Under the pieces are notes generated by a model. That model worked only from the letters and a program-made list of their open reading frames with translations, was not told where the DNA came from and ran no database searches. Positions 1 through 8,769 of a DNA stretch of 27,273 bases are shown one piece after another. The stretch lies in NCBI GenBank assembly GCA_019412865.1, contig DXOJ01000564.1:8667-35939 (forward strand). Direction: 5' to 3'. The stretch's first letter is position 1. Every line of letters begins with the position of its first letter. Position numbers and translations under genes: made by a program. The stretch is from Bacteroides sp. GTDB lineage: Bacteria; Bacteroidota; Bacteroidia; Bacteroidales; Bacteroidaceae.

Positions 1-2102
1 ATATTGTATTGATTGTACTGCCTAGTCTGTTTCGCCTCCTGTGCAAAGACTTCCACTCCATTCAACCACACTTTTGCTTCTCCGGCAACATTCAGCCATA
101 AAGACAGATGGTTAAAGTCCTTATCTACATTAAAAGTAGCTTCAGATACTATTGTGGAACGAGGAGGACATTCGAAAGGCAAAGAAGTCATTTTCAGTTC
201 CTGACCGTTCACACCGACAAGGCGGGTATTCTTGCTTCCGTTCTGGCTGTCCGCAATCAAAGTAACAGCTTTCACGGGGGTGATTTCATACAAACGGTTG
301 TGCATCAGGTGCAACAAGCCTTCCGGTATTTTAGTCACTTTCCGGTCATAAGTAATCAAGCCGTTCACTTCCCCCTCCACATCGGTAGTTTGTGTATAGA
401 CTGCCGCACTCAATCCCTGGGCAATCAGCGTTTCCAAATCATATAACAGGCGACCGTAGCTATCAATCAATGCCATTACCCCGTCGATATTCTTATACCC
501 CCAGTTTCTCATATTCGGATTCCAGATATGCTCCTTAATCGCCCAGCCATAACCGCCGAACTCTCCCAATACGGAAATACGGTTACCGTTATTCTCCGGC
601 AGAATCATGGAAGTGACAGGATAATTATGCACGTCGTACATATCTCCTACGCCTCTATCCGTCCATCCGGTCACTCCGTTTATCAGACGTGTATCGTCGT
701 ACTTAATCACTTTATTCACGATTTCCACCGTATTGTGCTGTCCCCATCCTTCATTGAATACAACCCAAGTAGTGATACAGGGATAGAAACGGAGACGATC
801 AATCATCTCGAACATTTCTTTTTGCCATTGCCGGGTATGCTCTTCAGGAGCATTCCAATCAGTAGTAGCCAGCGGATTGACATGTTCCTCCTTCTTCCTT
901 GACGTAGCAAAACCGGATACCATATCCTGCCACATCATCAGACCGAGAGAGTCGGCGTAATAATAATACTGTTCCGGCTCCACCTTGATATGTTTACGGA
1001 TCATATTAAATCCCATCTTCTTCAACTGCACCATGTCCCACAGCATCGCTTCCTCGGAAGGAGGAGTCAGCAATCCATCGGGCCACCAGCCTTGATCGAG
1101 CGGACCGTATTGGAAGATGGGTTGATTATTCAGGCAAATACGATTATATCCGCACTCATCTTTCCGTACATCTACCTTTCTCAAAGCAAAATAACTCTTT
1201 ACCTGATCTAAAACACGCCCTCCATTGGATAAGGAAATATTCAAATGATACAGTTTCGGAGATTCCGGAGACCATAAGACAGTATTCGGGACGTCTATCT
1301 CAATCGCATCACGCAACTTCTGTTCCACTGTCTTGATTACTTTGCCATCATCCAATACTTCTATTTTTACCTCTTCATTACCTTTAGCTCCGGCTATGTC
1401 GAAGTTCAGCTTTACGGACTTCTTTTCAATATCAGTGGAAGGAAGCACCTGACGGATATAAGTTTTATCTACCGCTTCCAGCCAGACTGTCTGCCAAATA
1501 CCCGATACGGGTGTATACCAAATTCCCTCCTGATTGAGTTGTTGCTTGCCACGGGAAATAGATTCCGTATCTGTCGGATCGGTTACAGCTACCTCAATGC
1601 TTTGAGGCCCGCTTTTCTTCAAAAACTTAGTAATATCAAACGAGAACGGATTATTCCCTCCTTTATGCGTGCCGGCCAACCGGTTATTCACCCACACCTG
1701 ACATTCATAATCCACCGCTCCGAAATGCAGGATAGTAGATTTATTCTTCCAGGAGGGATTTAGTGTGAACTCACGTTGATACCATAGTTTATCCGTAGGA
1801 AGAAATGTTTTCTGCACTCCGGACAGAGACGATTCAATCGCAAACGGGACGAGGATTTCCCCCTCAAAGGAAACATTCTTCCGGACCGTGTTCTGATCCG
1901 TCACGGCATATTTCCACAATCCATTCAGATTGATCCATTCGGCCCGTTGCAACTGCGGTCTGGGATAACTTTGCCACACATTTTCCGGCGTCACCTGTTC
2001 AGCCCATACTGTTTTGATTTTATCACCTTTAGGCTCCCATGCATGGGCAAACACCTGCGACATGGCTCCTAAAGCCAGAGTAAATAAGATTCTTTTATCC
2101 AT
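1..2102 (-). CDS. GH2 family glycoside hydrolase (beta-galactosidase-like), C-terminus cut by window edge
   Basis: A minus-strand frame is open for 700 codons from an ATG at 2102 to the left edge, so the C-terminus is missing. It starts with a signal peptide (MDKRILFTLALG..., probable cleavage near VFA-HA). The jelly-roll sugar-binding domain of GH2 follows (FGAVDYECQVWVNNRLAG around residues 115-140), then an Ig-like domain and a TIM barrel. The motif VVFNEGWGQ gives the expected acid/base Glu451, and VLGEFGGYG the expected nucleophile Glu514. GH2 enzymes remove terminal beta-linked galactose, mannose or glucuronate, and some family members act on arabinose, so the exact substrate is open. 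It lies 5 nt downstream of the sulfatase stop. An in-frame ATG two codons earlier (2108) overlaps that stop as TAATG and is an equally possible, translationally coupled start. It is the last visible gene of the degradative operon. Family is secure, specificity is not. Confidence 0.88.
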   Translation of the reverse strand, partial: MDKRILFTLALGAMSQVFAHAWEPKGDKIKTVWAEQVTPENVWQSYPRPQLQRAEWINLNGLWKYAVTDQNTVRKNVSFEGEILVPFAIESSLSGVQKTFLPTDKLWYQREFTLNPSWKNKSTILHFGAVDYECQVWVNNRLAGTHKGGNNPFSFDITKFLKKSGPQSIEVAVTDPTDTESISRGKQQLNQEGIWYTPVSGIWQTVWLEAVDKTYIRQVLPSTDIEKKSVKLNFDIAGAKGNEEVKIEVLDDGKVIKTVEQKLRDAIEIDVPNTVLWSPESPKLYHLNISLSNGGRVLDQVKSYFALRKVDVRKDECGYNRICLNNQPIFQYGPLDQGWWPDGLLTPPSEEAMLWDMVQLKKMGFNMIRKHIKVEPEQYYYYADSLGLMMWQDMVSGFATSRKKEEHVNPLATTDWNAPEEHTRQWQKEMFEMIDRLRFYPCITTWVVFNEGWGQHNTVEIVNKVIKYDDTRLINGVTGWTDRGVGDMYDVHNYPVTSMILPENNGNRISVLGEFGGYGWAIKEHIWNPNMRNWGYKNIDGVMALIDSYGRLLYDLETLIAQGLSAAVYTQTTDVEGEVNGLITYDRKVTKIPEGLLHLMHNRLYEITPVKAVTLIADSQNGSKNTRLVGVNGQELKMTSLPFECPPRSTIVSEATFNVDKDFNHLSLWLNVAGEAKVWLNGVEVFAQEAKQTRQYNQYN

Positions 2103-2107
2103 AAGCA

Positions 2108-3775
2108 TTAGCGGGTTTTATATTCTTTAAAATCTTTCCGTCGATTCTTATTGTAGGTATTCCACATTTTCTGGAAATACAAGACATCGCTCTTGTCTGC
2201 CCATTCGAAATAGGCCGTTTCCAGTTCTTTTGCCATTTCAGGATATTTGCCGATCAGGTTGTGCTGCTCGGTACGGTCTTCCCTGATGTTGTACAATTCC
2301 CATTCATCTCCCTTAAAATTGGCCGAAACCAGCTTCCAGTCACCTTTACGCACCATGCGGTTGCCTTCATGCTCTGCATAAATATACCTTTCGGGCATCT
2401 TCTTCCCTTTCACAATCGGGAGGATGGATTTACCTGCCGTAGGCAGAATCGCTCTTCCCTGATATTCTTTCGGATAAGTGGCTCCTGCCAGTTCCACACA
2501 GGTAGACATGATATCGGAGAATTGTGCAGGCTGATGATTCAGTCCGCCTTTGTTCTTCACATGATTACCCCAGGAAATGATACACGGAGTGGAAATACCT
2601 CCTTCGTGCGCATAATGTTTATACAGCGTGAACGGCGTGCAGCAGACATTTGCCCAGCCTGTACCGTAATGATGATAGGTTCCGGGCAAACCCATCTGGT
2701 CGAGTTCTTCTCCGGTATGGGTATGGTATTCGACTCCGGTCTGTTTGTCGAAGCCAAATTCGTGCCATTCGGCACAAGCTCCGTTATCGGACATAAACAT
2801 GATAAACGTATTGTCCAACTCACCGTTTTTCTTCAATTCATCCACTACCCGGCCGATGTTCGTGTCCATCACATCTACCATAGCGGCAAAAATAGACATA
2901 CGCCGTGCGAGGTCGGTCTGCTGATCTTTCGTCAATGAATCCCATACCGGTAGCGGATGCGTTTCATCTTCAAACAGACTTTCGGGAACCACACCGCGCG
3001 GACTAAGTGCCGGCTTTCCCTGCATAAGTTTCAGGTCCACAATCCGTTTCCAGCGGGCGTCACGAATCTTATCCCACCCCTGCATATAGAGAGACATATA
3101 TTTATCGGTCACTTCTTTCGGTGCATGCAAAGGAAAATGGGGAGCGTTATAAGCCAGATACAGGAACAACGGTTTCTTCTCCTGATGTGCCTGGTCGATG
3201 AAGTCAATCGCATAATCCGTTATCACATTCGTTGCATAGAAAGTTCCTTCTTCATAGTGTCTGGGGGTACGGTCTTTCGGCAAACGGGTATATACTGCCG
3301 GATTCCAGAAAGAATTAAATCCGCCCAACAAACCGTAATACTCCTGGAAACCACGAAGAATGGGATTCGACTTATTCCCTAGATGCCACTTTCCTGACAT
3401 AGCCGTAAAATATCCGGCATCTTTCAGGACTTCTGCAATCGTGACGTTGTCCGAATTGGAACGAAAACCGGAATATCCTTTCGGCCAGGCAGGATGACTG
3501 CCGTCCATGTGTCCCAATCCCGTCTGATGCGGATAAAGTCCCGTCAACAGGTTGGCACGCGACGGGCAACTGCGTGCACTGTTATACATCTGCGTCATAC
3601 GGACGCCATTCTTTGCCAGCTTATCCAACACCGGTGTATGAATCTCACCACCGAAACAGCCGAGATCGGAGAAGCCCAAATCGTCTGCCAGTATGATAAT
3701 AATATTCGGTTTGTCCTGCGCATACGTCATCGGAACCAGAGCCAGGCTGCCTGCTATCAATAAAGAAGTTTTCAT
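2108..3775 (-). CDS. S1-family sulfatase, Ser-type (secreted arylsulfatase-like)
   Basis: A 555-aa secreted sulfatase with a signal peptide (MKTSLLIAGSLALVPMTYAQ). It hydrolyses sulfate esters, here presumably on a glycan in the periplasm. The metal-site Asp pair is at Asp31-Asp32 (LADDLG), the activation motif S-C-P-S-R is at residues 69-73 followed by ANLLTG, Lys129/His131 are in SGKWHLG, His213 is in APHFPLH, and Asp330/Asn331 are in MSDNGA. By alignment to the family signature [CS]-x-P-[SA]-R, the residue converted to formylglycine is Ser69 (codon AGT), not the neighbouring Cys70. The enzyme would therefore be a Ser-type sulfatase that needs an anaerobic radical-SAM maturase (anSME) encoded elsewhere. 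The start overlaps the stop of the upstream GH43 gene (ATGA, 3772-3775), which indicates translational coupling. The S1 subfamily and the sulfate position attacked cannot be told from the motifs alone. Confidence 0.93.
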   Translation of the reverse strand: MKTSLLIAGSLALVPMTYAQDKPNIIIILADDLGFSDLGCFGGEIHTPVLDKLAKNGVRMTQMYNSARSCPSRANLLTGLYPHQTGLGHMDGSHPAWPKGYSGFRSNSDNVTIAEVLKDAGYFTAMSGKWHLGNKSNPILRGFQEYYGLLGGFNSFWNPAVYTRLPKDRTPRHYEEGTFYATNVITDYAIDFIDQAHQEKKPLFLYLAYNAPHFPLHAPKEVTDKYMSLYMQGWDKIRDARWKRIVDLKLMQGKPALSPRGVVPESLFEDETHPLPVWDSLTKDQQTDLARRMSIFAAMVDVMDTNIGRVVDELKKNGELDNTFIMFMSDNGACAEWHEFGFDKQTGVEYHTHTGEELDQMGLPGTYHHYGTGWANVCCTPFTLYKHYAHEGGISTPCIISWGNHVKNKGGLNHQPAQFSDIMSTCVELAGATYPKEYQGRAILPTAGKSILPIVKGKKMPERYIYAEHEGNRMVRKGDWKLVSANFKGDEWELYNIREDRTEQHNLIGKYPEMAKELETAYFEWADKSDVLYFQKMWNTYNKNRRKDFKEYKTR

Positions 3776-4902
3776 TTGGTATTATAATTAAAGTTGGGTT
3801 TGAATTTACCATTCTCATAGATCATCGGAATTAATCCGGGACGGCACGTCACTTTATACTCTGCCGCCTGTGCCCCACGCGGATTGAAGAACATGGTAGC
3901 CCACCAGTTTCCATCCTTATCCTGGAAAAGGTTGTTGTGTCCTCCTCCCGTGATGGCATTGTAGCGTTCGCTATAGGGACCATACACATTATCGGCTGTC
4001 GAGATGATGCAGTCGTAACTATAACGTGTCTTCGGTGAGGTTACTCCCTTTTTCTCAATATAGGTATCTCCCTCCGACGTACGGTGCGACCATATAGCTT
4101 GTACGAGGTGATATTTGTTATCGTATTTGAAGATAAACGCTCCTTCAATATATGGTTCCGGATTATATTTTTTCTCTTTCAATGTTTTCAGTTCCTCGGC
4201 AAATCCGCTCATATCCGGTTTCATACGGGCGATATAATGGTTGTGCCCGACAAAGTAGACAGTGCCGTCCGTATCTTCGAACAAACTTCCGTCGATGTTC
4301 GGGAAGATAGCTTTATCTTTATTACCTTCGATATTCTCGTACGGTCCTTCCGGCTTTCCGGTCTTGCTCCGCAAAATGAAAGAACCTCTCCCACCTGCCG
4401 ACTCATTCATGCAGGCAACGATAAACCAGTTCTTCACACTTTTGATATAATGCATTTCCGGAGCCCATACAGCATGGAAACGGTTGTCCATCGGATCACC
4501 GTTTATGGATTTTTTCTGATATTTCTCTCCTGCTTTATATACTTTCGGCTTCTTTTGCCAGGTTCCGTCTTTTTCCATCGACCATATTTGTCCTCTGGCT
4601 TCCCAGGACTTCATATCTTTGGAACGCCACAGGTACAAACCGTCGTTCCAGTCCCAGCAATGTCTCTGTCCCGGAAAGTAACGGTCGGGGGTAGAGGTCG
4701 TTCCTGTGATATAATAATAACCGTCGGGACCCAGCGTAGCCCAAGTGTCCCTCATCCAATAATCAAATGCCGGCTTTACGAATTTCGGAACACGTAGCTC
4801 CGGAGCGTTTGTATTTGCCGTTCCATATAACTGCGCTGATGCTGTACAGATGGAAATAAATCCTGTAAGCAAGATCAATCCTAATCGTCCAATCAATTTC
4901 AT
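3772..4902 (-). CDS. GH43-family glycoside hydrolase (first copy)
   Basis: A 376-aa secreted enzyme with a signal peptide ending near TASAQ. The five-bladed propeller fold of GH43 is indicated by its three catalytic carboxylates in the right order: base Asp52 (WMRDTW, followed by PDGYYYITG), pKa modulator Asp204 (NIDGSLF) and acid Glu253 (YIEGAF). The conserved structural His322 (GGGHNN) is also present. GH43 enzymes are mainly alpha-L-arabinofuranosidases, beta-xylosidases or arabinanases, and some act on galactans. The insertion with GQRHCWDWNDGLYLW between the base and the modulator is distinctive, but I do not recognise the subfamily. It has only the catalytic domain, with no extra CBM. 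It sits 30 nt after the second sulfatase stop and overlaps the next sulfatase start by 4 nt, inside the degradative operon. Family confident, substrate inferred to be arabinose-containing from its neighbours. Confidence 0.88.
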   Translation of the reverse strand: MKLIGRLGLILLTGFISICTASAQLYGTANTNAPELRVPKFVKPAFDYWMRDTWATLGPDGYYYITGTTSTPDRYFPGQRHCWDWNDGLYLWRSKDMKSWEARGQIWSMEKDGTWQKKPKVYKAGEKYQKKSINGDPMDNRFHAVWAPEMHYIKSVKNWFIVACMNESAGGRGSFILRSKTGKPEGPYENIEGNKDKAIFPNIDGSLFEDTDGTVYFVGHNHYIARMKPDMSGFAEELKTLKEKKYNPEPYIEGAFIFKYDNKYHLVQAIWSHRTSEGDTYIEKKGVTSPKTRYSYDCIISTADNVYGPYSERYNAITGGGHNNLFQDKDGNWWATMFFNPRGAQAAEYKVTCRPGLIPMIYENGKFKPNFNYNTK

Positions 4903-4932
4903 ATATTTCTGTTTTATGTTTACGTATTCTTC

Positions 4933-6477
4933 CTATTTAAGATAGTTAAATGGATTCTGTTTAAAATGATAGCGTCTTTGCGGAAGAGGTAGTGGGTCCT
5001 GCAAACGTAATTCCCATGCCAGCAACCGGGTCAGAAGTTCCGTTTGAATTTCGCTATATTTCTTCTCACCAAACAGATTATGAACTTCCGAAGGGTCTTT
5101 CTTCAAGTTATAAAGTTCACCGTTTCCATAATGATTCATTACCAGTTTCCAGTCATCCTTTCTTATCATGCGTGAAGTGCCACTTTGTGTCCAGGTGTTC
5201 AGTTCGTCAAAGTGGGCTATTTTGCCGGGAGTCAATGCTCCTTCCTGTTCGAAAGTCAGGGAAGCGTCCAGTCCGACGTCAGCTCCACCGAAGCCTTGTT
5301 GAACCACCATGCTGGAGAATTCTTCTTTGGGATAAGCCTTCCCGGCCAACATCGGCCACAAGCTACGTCCCTGAACGCCTGCCGGTATTTCGGCACCGAT
5401 GGCAGAGCAGAATGTAGGGAAAAGGTCGGCTATCGACACGTGGCCATCCATAGGTGCAGGCTGATTCTTGATCTGATAGCCCGCCCATACCATCGGAATA
5501 CGTGCCAGGCTTTCGGAAAGTCCGGCTCCTTTACGGATTAATCCGTATTCTCCCCAATAATCACCGTGGTCGGAGAGTACAACAAAGATGGTATTTTCAT
5601 ATTGTCCGCTGGCTTTCAATGATTCGATCAATCTTTTGATCTGATCGTCTATCAACCGGATCATTCCGATATAGTTGGCACGGATTCGGGGCAGGTCCTG
5701 TTCCAGGTTGGGGCAGGATGCATCTTCCAGTTCTGCCAGAATACGGTATTTCTCTCCTTTCTTTGCCAAGTCCTTGCGTGATGTCTTCAATACGGGAAGT
5801 TTGTCGGGCGAGAACATGGAGTAATAGGGTTCGCATACCTGATAAGGGTTGTGGGGTTCCGGAAAGGATACCCATACGAAGAAAGGATTTTCTTTCTGTT
5901 TCTCAATCCATGCCAGTGCTTCGTTCACGATTTTGGTGGGATGCTGCTCTTCCAGGAAGATTGGAGAGGGTTCCAGCCATTGCCCCCTGGCTTGCTGATT
6001 CAGGAAACGGGCAGTCTCTTTCTCTGCGGGAGTCGTCTTTTTGTGCTTTCCCCAGTGTCCGTATTCAGACCAGAAATCCAAGTCGGCAGGTTTCAGGTAA
6101 GCGTGATTCTTGCCAACCAATGCTGTTTTATATCCGTTTTCTTTCAATACGCCCACTAAGTCCTGTTGATAGGAGATGTCGGGGATATTGTGATTCGTGC
6201 GTACGTGAGTGGCGGAAGGAAAACGCCCGGTGAACATGGAACAACGTGCCGGAGAGCTGGCCGGCATCACAGTGTATGCCTTATTGAACCATACATTCTC
6301 CTGCGCCAAACGGTCGACAAAGGGAGTCACTTCCAGCGGAAAACCTTCCCTGCCGCACAAATCGGCACGCTGCTGATCGGTCATAATAACCACAATATTC
6401 GGTTTGCCGGTTTGCGCCTGGACTGACATAGCCAAACCTTGTATGGCAAGTCCTGTGATACAAAAGATTGTTTTCAT
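4933..6477 (-). CDS. S1-family sulfatase, Ser-type (second, divergent copy)
   Basis: A 514-aa secreted sulfatase with a signal peptide (MKTIFCITGLAIQGLAMSVQAQ). Family hallmarks are the metal-site motif MTDQQRADL (Asp34, Gln35), the activation motif S-S-P-A-R at residues 74-78 followed by CSMFTGR, Lys123/His125 in VGKNHAY, and Asp303/His304 in LSDHGDYWGEYG. The formylglycine precursor is Ser74 (codon AGC, 6256-6258), so this is also a Ser-type enzyme. The DQQR and SDHGDYWGEYG signatures differ from the other sulfatase (ADDLG, SDNGA). The two therefore belong to different S1 subfamilies and probably remove sulfate from different positions or sugars rather than being recent duplicates. It lies between GH51 (26 nt upstream) and GH43 (30 nt downstream). 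No lipobox is seen, so a periplasmic location is likely. Confidence 0.93.
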   Translation of the reverse strand: MKTIFCITGLAIQGLAMSVQAQTGKPNIVVIMTDQQRADLCGREGFPLEVTPFVDRLAQENVWFNKAYTVMPASSPARCSMFTGRFPSATHVRTNHNIPDISYQQDLVGVLKENGYKTALVGKNHAYLKPADLDFWSEYGHWGKHKKTTPAEKETARFLNQQARGQWLEPSPIFLEEQHPTKIVNEALAWIEKQKENPFFVWVSFPEPHNPYQVCEPYYSMFSPDKLPVLKTSRKDLAKKGEKYRILAELEDASCPNLEQDLPRIRANYIGMIRLIDDQIKRLIESLKASGQYENTIFVVLSDHGDYWGEYGLIRKGAGLSESLARIPMVWAGYQIKNQPAPMDGHVSIADLFPTFCSAIGAEIPAGVQGRSLWPMLAGKAYPKEEFSSMVVQQGFGGADVGLDASLTFEQEGALTPGKIAHFDELNTWTQSGTSRMIRKDDWKLVMNHYGNGELYNLKKDPSEVHNLFGEKKYSEIQTELLTRLLAWELRLQDPLPLPQRRYHFKQNPFNYLK

Positions 6478-6503
6478 TTTATTTATTTCTTATTTAAAAG
6501 ATC

Positions 6504-8561
6504 CTATTTAAAACGATATACAACCATGGAAGCGGCCTCCAGTTCGAGCGGCTGGTTCAGATCCAGTCCGACTTCCGTCTCTACCGGTTGGACTTCATTC
6601 GGAGCAAACGGTGTGTTTTCTTTTCCCGGAACCAGTACCAGGCTTGTTTTATGTGCCTTGACGGGACGTTTGAAGCCGGAAACTTCCGGTTGTAGAGTGA
6701 CTTTTTTATCCTGCAGGTTTATCAGTTTCAGGATATATTGTTTGCTGGCCGTATCATATCCCATCGTAACAAAGATGTTCTGCAAACCTTCTATATCCTT
6801 GATCGCTGCATCCAGACACACGTCAAACGTGTTATCCCTGAACATCTTTGCCAGGTAGAAGAAGGAAGTCTTTACGCTACTGTCTACTCCATTAATCAAC
6901 ATCGGCAGGAAGATACGGTGTTCCAGAAAGTCCCAATGCCTCATCACCGGACGTTCGGCAAACAAGGGATTCAAATCGCCGTTGCGTTCTATTGACATAC
7001 GGATGGCTCCGGTAGCCAGCAGGTTATAAGGATATTTTCCGCTAATACCCAATTCGCCGATAAACAGCTCGGCAACACCCCGTTTGTAGTTATCAAAACG
7101 ATAATGCTGTTCGCAAGCCCATTCGATTGAGTTATAATAATGTTCATCGAACACTTTCACATTCTTCGGGTTGACAAAATTAGGAATATCCTTCCGTTTG
7201 TCATCATTCTCTCTTCCGACTACACGGATGACACTATTGGCTATATAAATCAAGTCAGGATATTTGGCGGACAATGCCTGATAAATTTTTTCATAACGTT
7301 CCCAATACACAGGTCCGAAATCTTCATTTCCAATCTCGATATATTTTAGCGGGAAAGGAGCGGGATGACCGTTCTTTGCCCGTTCGGCTCCCCATTTCGT
7401 AGTTGTATCACCAATGGCATACTCGATGGCATCCAACGCATCCTGGATATAAGCGTCCAGATCGACATCAATGTGTCTGAAATTCCACTGTGGACTTTGC
7501 TTCACCCAACCGCTGCAAATCATACCCGTAGGCATCACATACATCGCATCAGCTCCCACATATTCGCACAATTCATAAAACTCATGATAGCCGATTCCGT
7601 CGGTACGGTAATAAGGTGCCCATTTGCTCCACTGTCCCGGACGATTTTCAATCGGTCCGAGCGTCTTTTTCCAGTGATACATCGTTTCTTCATTGACTCC
7701 GTGCACGATGCATCCGCCCGGAAAACGGATAAAGCTGGGAGAAAACTCTTTCAGGTTCTGAACAATGTCTTTACGGAATACGGATTTTCCATCGTTCCAG
7801 GTATCGGACGGGAACAGGGAAACGACATCCATCTGAAATTGTCCTTTCGACATCGGTTGTATGGCAAACATTCCACGCCGGACGTTCTTTTCCGGTTTCA
7901 GTTCACCGGTATATTTTGTCCATTCCCGATTCCCTACATTCACTTCGATCACATTGCTCACCCGCTGTCCCAATTCGTCAACCAGAAATACACGTAACGG
8001 AGCGGAATAATTCCTGTTCTTCAGAAACAAGGAAAGGCGGTAAGACGTATCTGTCTTCAGGTTCATTCCATAATATCCACGGTTGAGAATCAGGGCATCC
8101 GAATGGTTCGCAATATCTTCCGTGACATTAACCAGCATCGAATACTTATTTTCCCCGCTCATCGGATTTTCATCCGTGCGACTGATAAATACAGGAGTAT
8201 ATGATAACGGATAAGTCGTCCATCCAATCAGCGGATCGGCCTGAAACACTTTTTTCTCTTTAACGCGGGGAGCCGGAACATTTTCATAAAGACCGTCCTT
8301 CACAGATAATCCGGCAGGCGGTGTAGCTTCTTCAAACGAACGGTTACGTATCAGTTCGGCGTGCAAGGCACCCTCGCCCATCATTCCTATTTCCTCATAA
8401 TGGAAACCGTACTTTACGGGAGCCACTTTGTGGGTTTTCGATTTATTGATATACAATGTTCCATCGGAGGAAGACAGAGAGGAACTATTCCCATATACCA
8501 GAGGTAATGTGAAAAACAGACCGATACCAAACGTAAAGGATTTGAATGTCGAATGATTCAT
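6504..8561 (-). CDS. GH51 alpha-L-arabinofuranosidase
   Basis: A secreted 685-aa enzyme that releases terminal alpha-L-arabinofuranose. I place the start at ATG 8561, which gives a clean signal peptide (MNHSTFKSFTFGIGLFFTLP...). The frame extends ten codons further only through a TTG at 8589-8591, which adds a polar leader and is unlikely. The N-terminal part (about 30-260) has the GH51 opening motif EEIGMMGEGALHAELIRN, then a carbohydrate-binding-like beta domain. The barrel has FIRFPGGCIVHG, acid/base Glu413 in IEIGNEDFG, DEHYY, and probable nucleophile Glu503 in FIGELG. A C-terminal beta domain ends in MVVYRFK. It is the first gene of the degradative operon, divergent from the regulator, and the clearest evidence that the target glycan contains arabinofuranose. 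Family assignment is strong. Confidence 0.93.
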   Translation of the reverse strand: MNHSTFKSFTFGIGLFFTLPLVYGNSSSLSSSDGTLYINKSKTHKVAPVKYGFHYEEIGMMGEGALHAELIRNRSFEEATPPAGLSVKDGLYENVPAPRVKEKKVFQADPLIGWTTYPLSYTPVFISRTDENPMSGENKYSMLVNVTEDIANHSDALILNRGYYGMNLKTDTSYRLSLFLKNRNYSAPLRVFLVDELGQRVSNVIEVNVGNREWTKYTGELKPEKNVRRGMFAIQPMSKGQFQMDVVSLFPSDTWNDGKSVFRKDIVQNLKEFSPSFIRFPGGCIVHGVNEETMYHWKKTLGPIENRPGQWSKWAPYYRTDGIGYHEFYELCEYVGADAMYVMPTGMICSGWVKQSPQWNFRHIDVDLDAYIQDALDAIEYAIGDTTTKWGAERAKNGHPAPFPLKYIEIGNEDFGPVYWERYEKIYQALSAKYPDLIYIANSVIRVVGRENDDKRKDIPNFVNPKNVKVFDEHYYNSIEWACEQHYRFDNYKRGVAELFIGELGISGKYPYNLLATGAIRMSIERNGDLNPLFAERPVMRHWDFLEHRIFLPMLINGVDSSVKTSFFYLAKMFRDNTFDVCLDAAIKDIEGLQNIFVTMGYDTASKQYILKLINLQDKKVTLQPEVSGFKRPVKAHKTSLVLVPGKENTPFAPNEVQPVETEVGLDLNQPLELEAASMVVYRFK

Positions 8562-8676
8562 AGCATTTGTTTTTAGAGTTTCACATTGCAAATGTGGTCT
8601 TTTCTATCCAAGAAAAACAGAAAAATAATGCTTAATACCTGCAATCATGTATAAAAATCTGTAGCGAAGCGGCAAA

Positions 8677-8722
8677 CTGAACATGAGTGCTGCCCGTTTG
8701 AACAATTCTACGACTGTTCAAA
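8677..8722. promoter_or_regulatory. Candidate regulator operator: TGAACA direct repeat plus inverted repeat
   Basis: CTGAACA at 8677-8683 and TTTGAACA at 8697-8704 share TGAACA with 21-bp spacing, two helical turns, as expected for adjacent sites of an AraC-type dimer. TTTGAACA also forms a perfect 8-bp inverted repeat with TGTTCAAA at 8715-8722 (10-bp spacer). The site is placed to affect both the regulator and the GH51 operon. A binding role is inference. Confidence 0.3.
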
Positions 8723-8735
8723 ACAAAAAAAGACG

Positions 8736-8743
8736 TATCTTTA
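8736..8743 (+). promoter_or_regulatory. Possible -7 box of the HTCS promoter
   Basis: TATCTTTA matches the Bacteroides primary-sigma -7 consensus TAnnTTTG at 7 of 8 positions and lies 26 nt before the HTCS ATG. No good -33 TTTG is found 19-21 bp upstream, where TGTTCAAAAC occurs instead, so this is tentative. Confidence 0.25.
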
Positions 8744-8769
8744 GGTCGTGAAAATCAATCAGAAAAGCC

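Larger units (their letters stand above)
8562..8769. promoter_or_regulatory. Divergent regulatory region between GH51 operon and HTCS
   Basis: This 208-bp gap separates the two divergent start codons and must hold promoters for both directions. No coding frame of interest was seen. It contains a perfect 8-bp inverted repeat and a TGAACA direct repeat, listed separately, and a candidate promoter box for the regulator near 8736. On the minus strand, CACATTTG (plus strand 8589-8596) is a 7/8 match to the Bacteroides -7 box TAnnTTTG, but no convincing -33 TTTG lies at the right distance. The actual start sites are unknown. Confidence 0.6.

Noticed and set aside
2261..2938. Plus-strand frame of 225 codons opposite the first sulfatase, and a similar one at 4084-4797 opposite GH43
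   Set aside because: Both are antisense to well-supported enzymes and have no domain motif or operon context.
3566..3568. Cys70 of the first sulfatase as the formylglycine residue (Cys-type enzyme)
   Set aside because: In the family signature [CS]-x-P-[SA]-R the modified residue is two positions before Pro, which is Ser69. Cys70 occupies the variable position.
8562..8591. N-terminal extension of GH51 to a TTG codon at 8589-8591
   Set aside because: It would add ten polar residues before a good signal peptide that begins at ATG 8561. TTG starts are rare, so the ATG is preferred.
8697..8722. Invertible promoter flanked by inverted repeats
   Set aside because: The 8-bp arms are only 10 bp apart, too short and close for a typical Bacteroides invertible promoter, and no recombinase gene is nearby.
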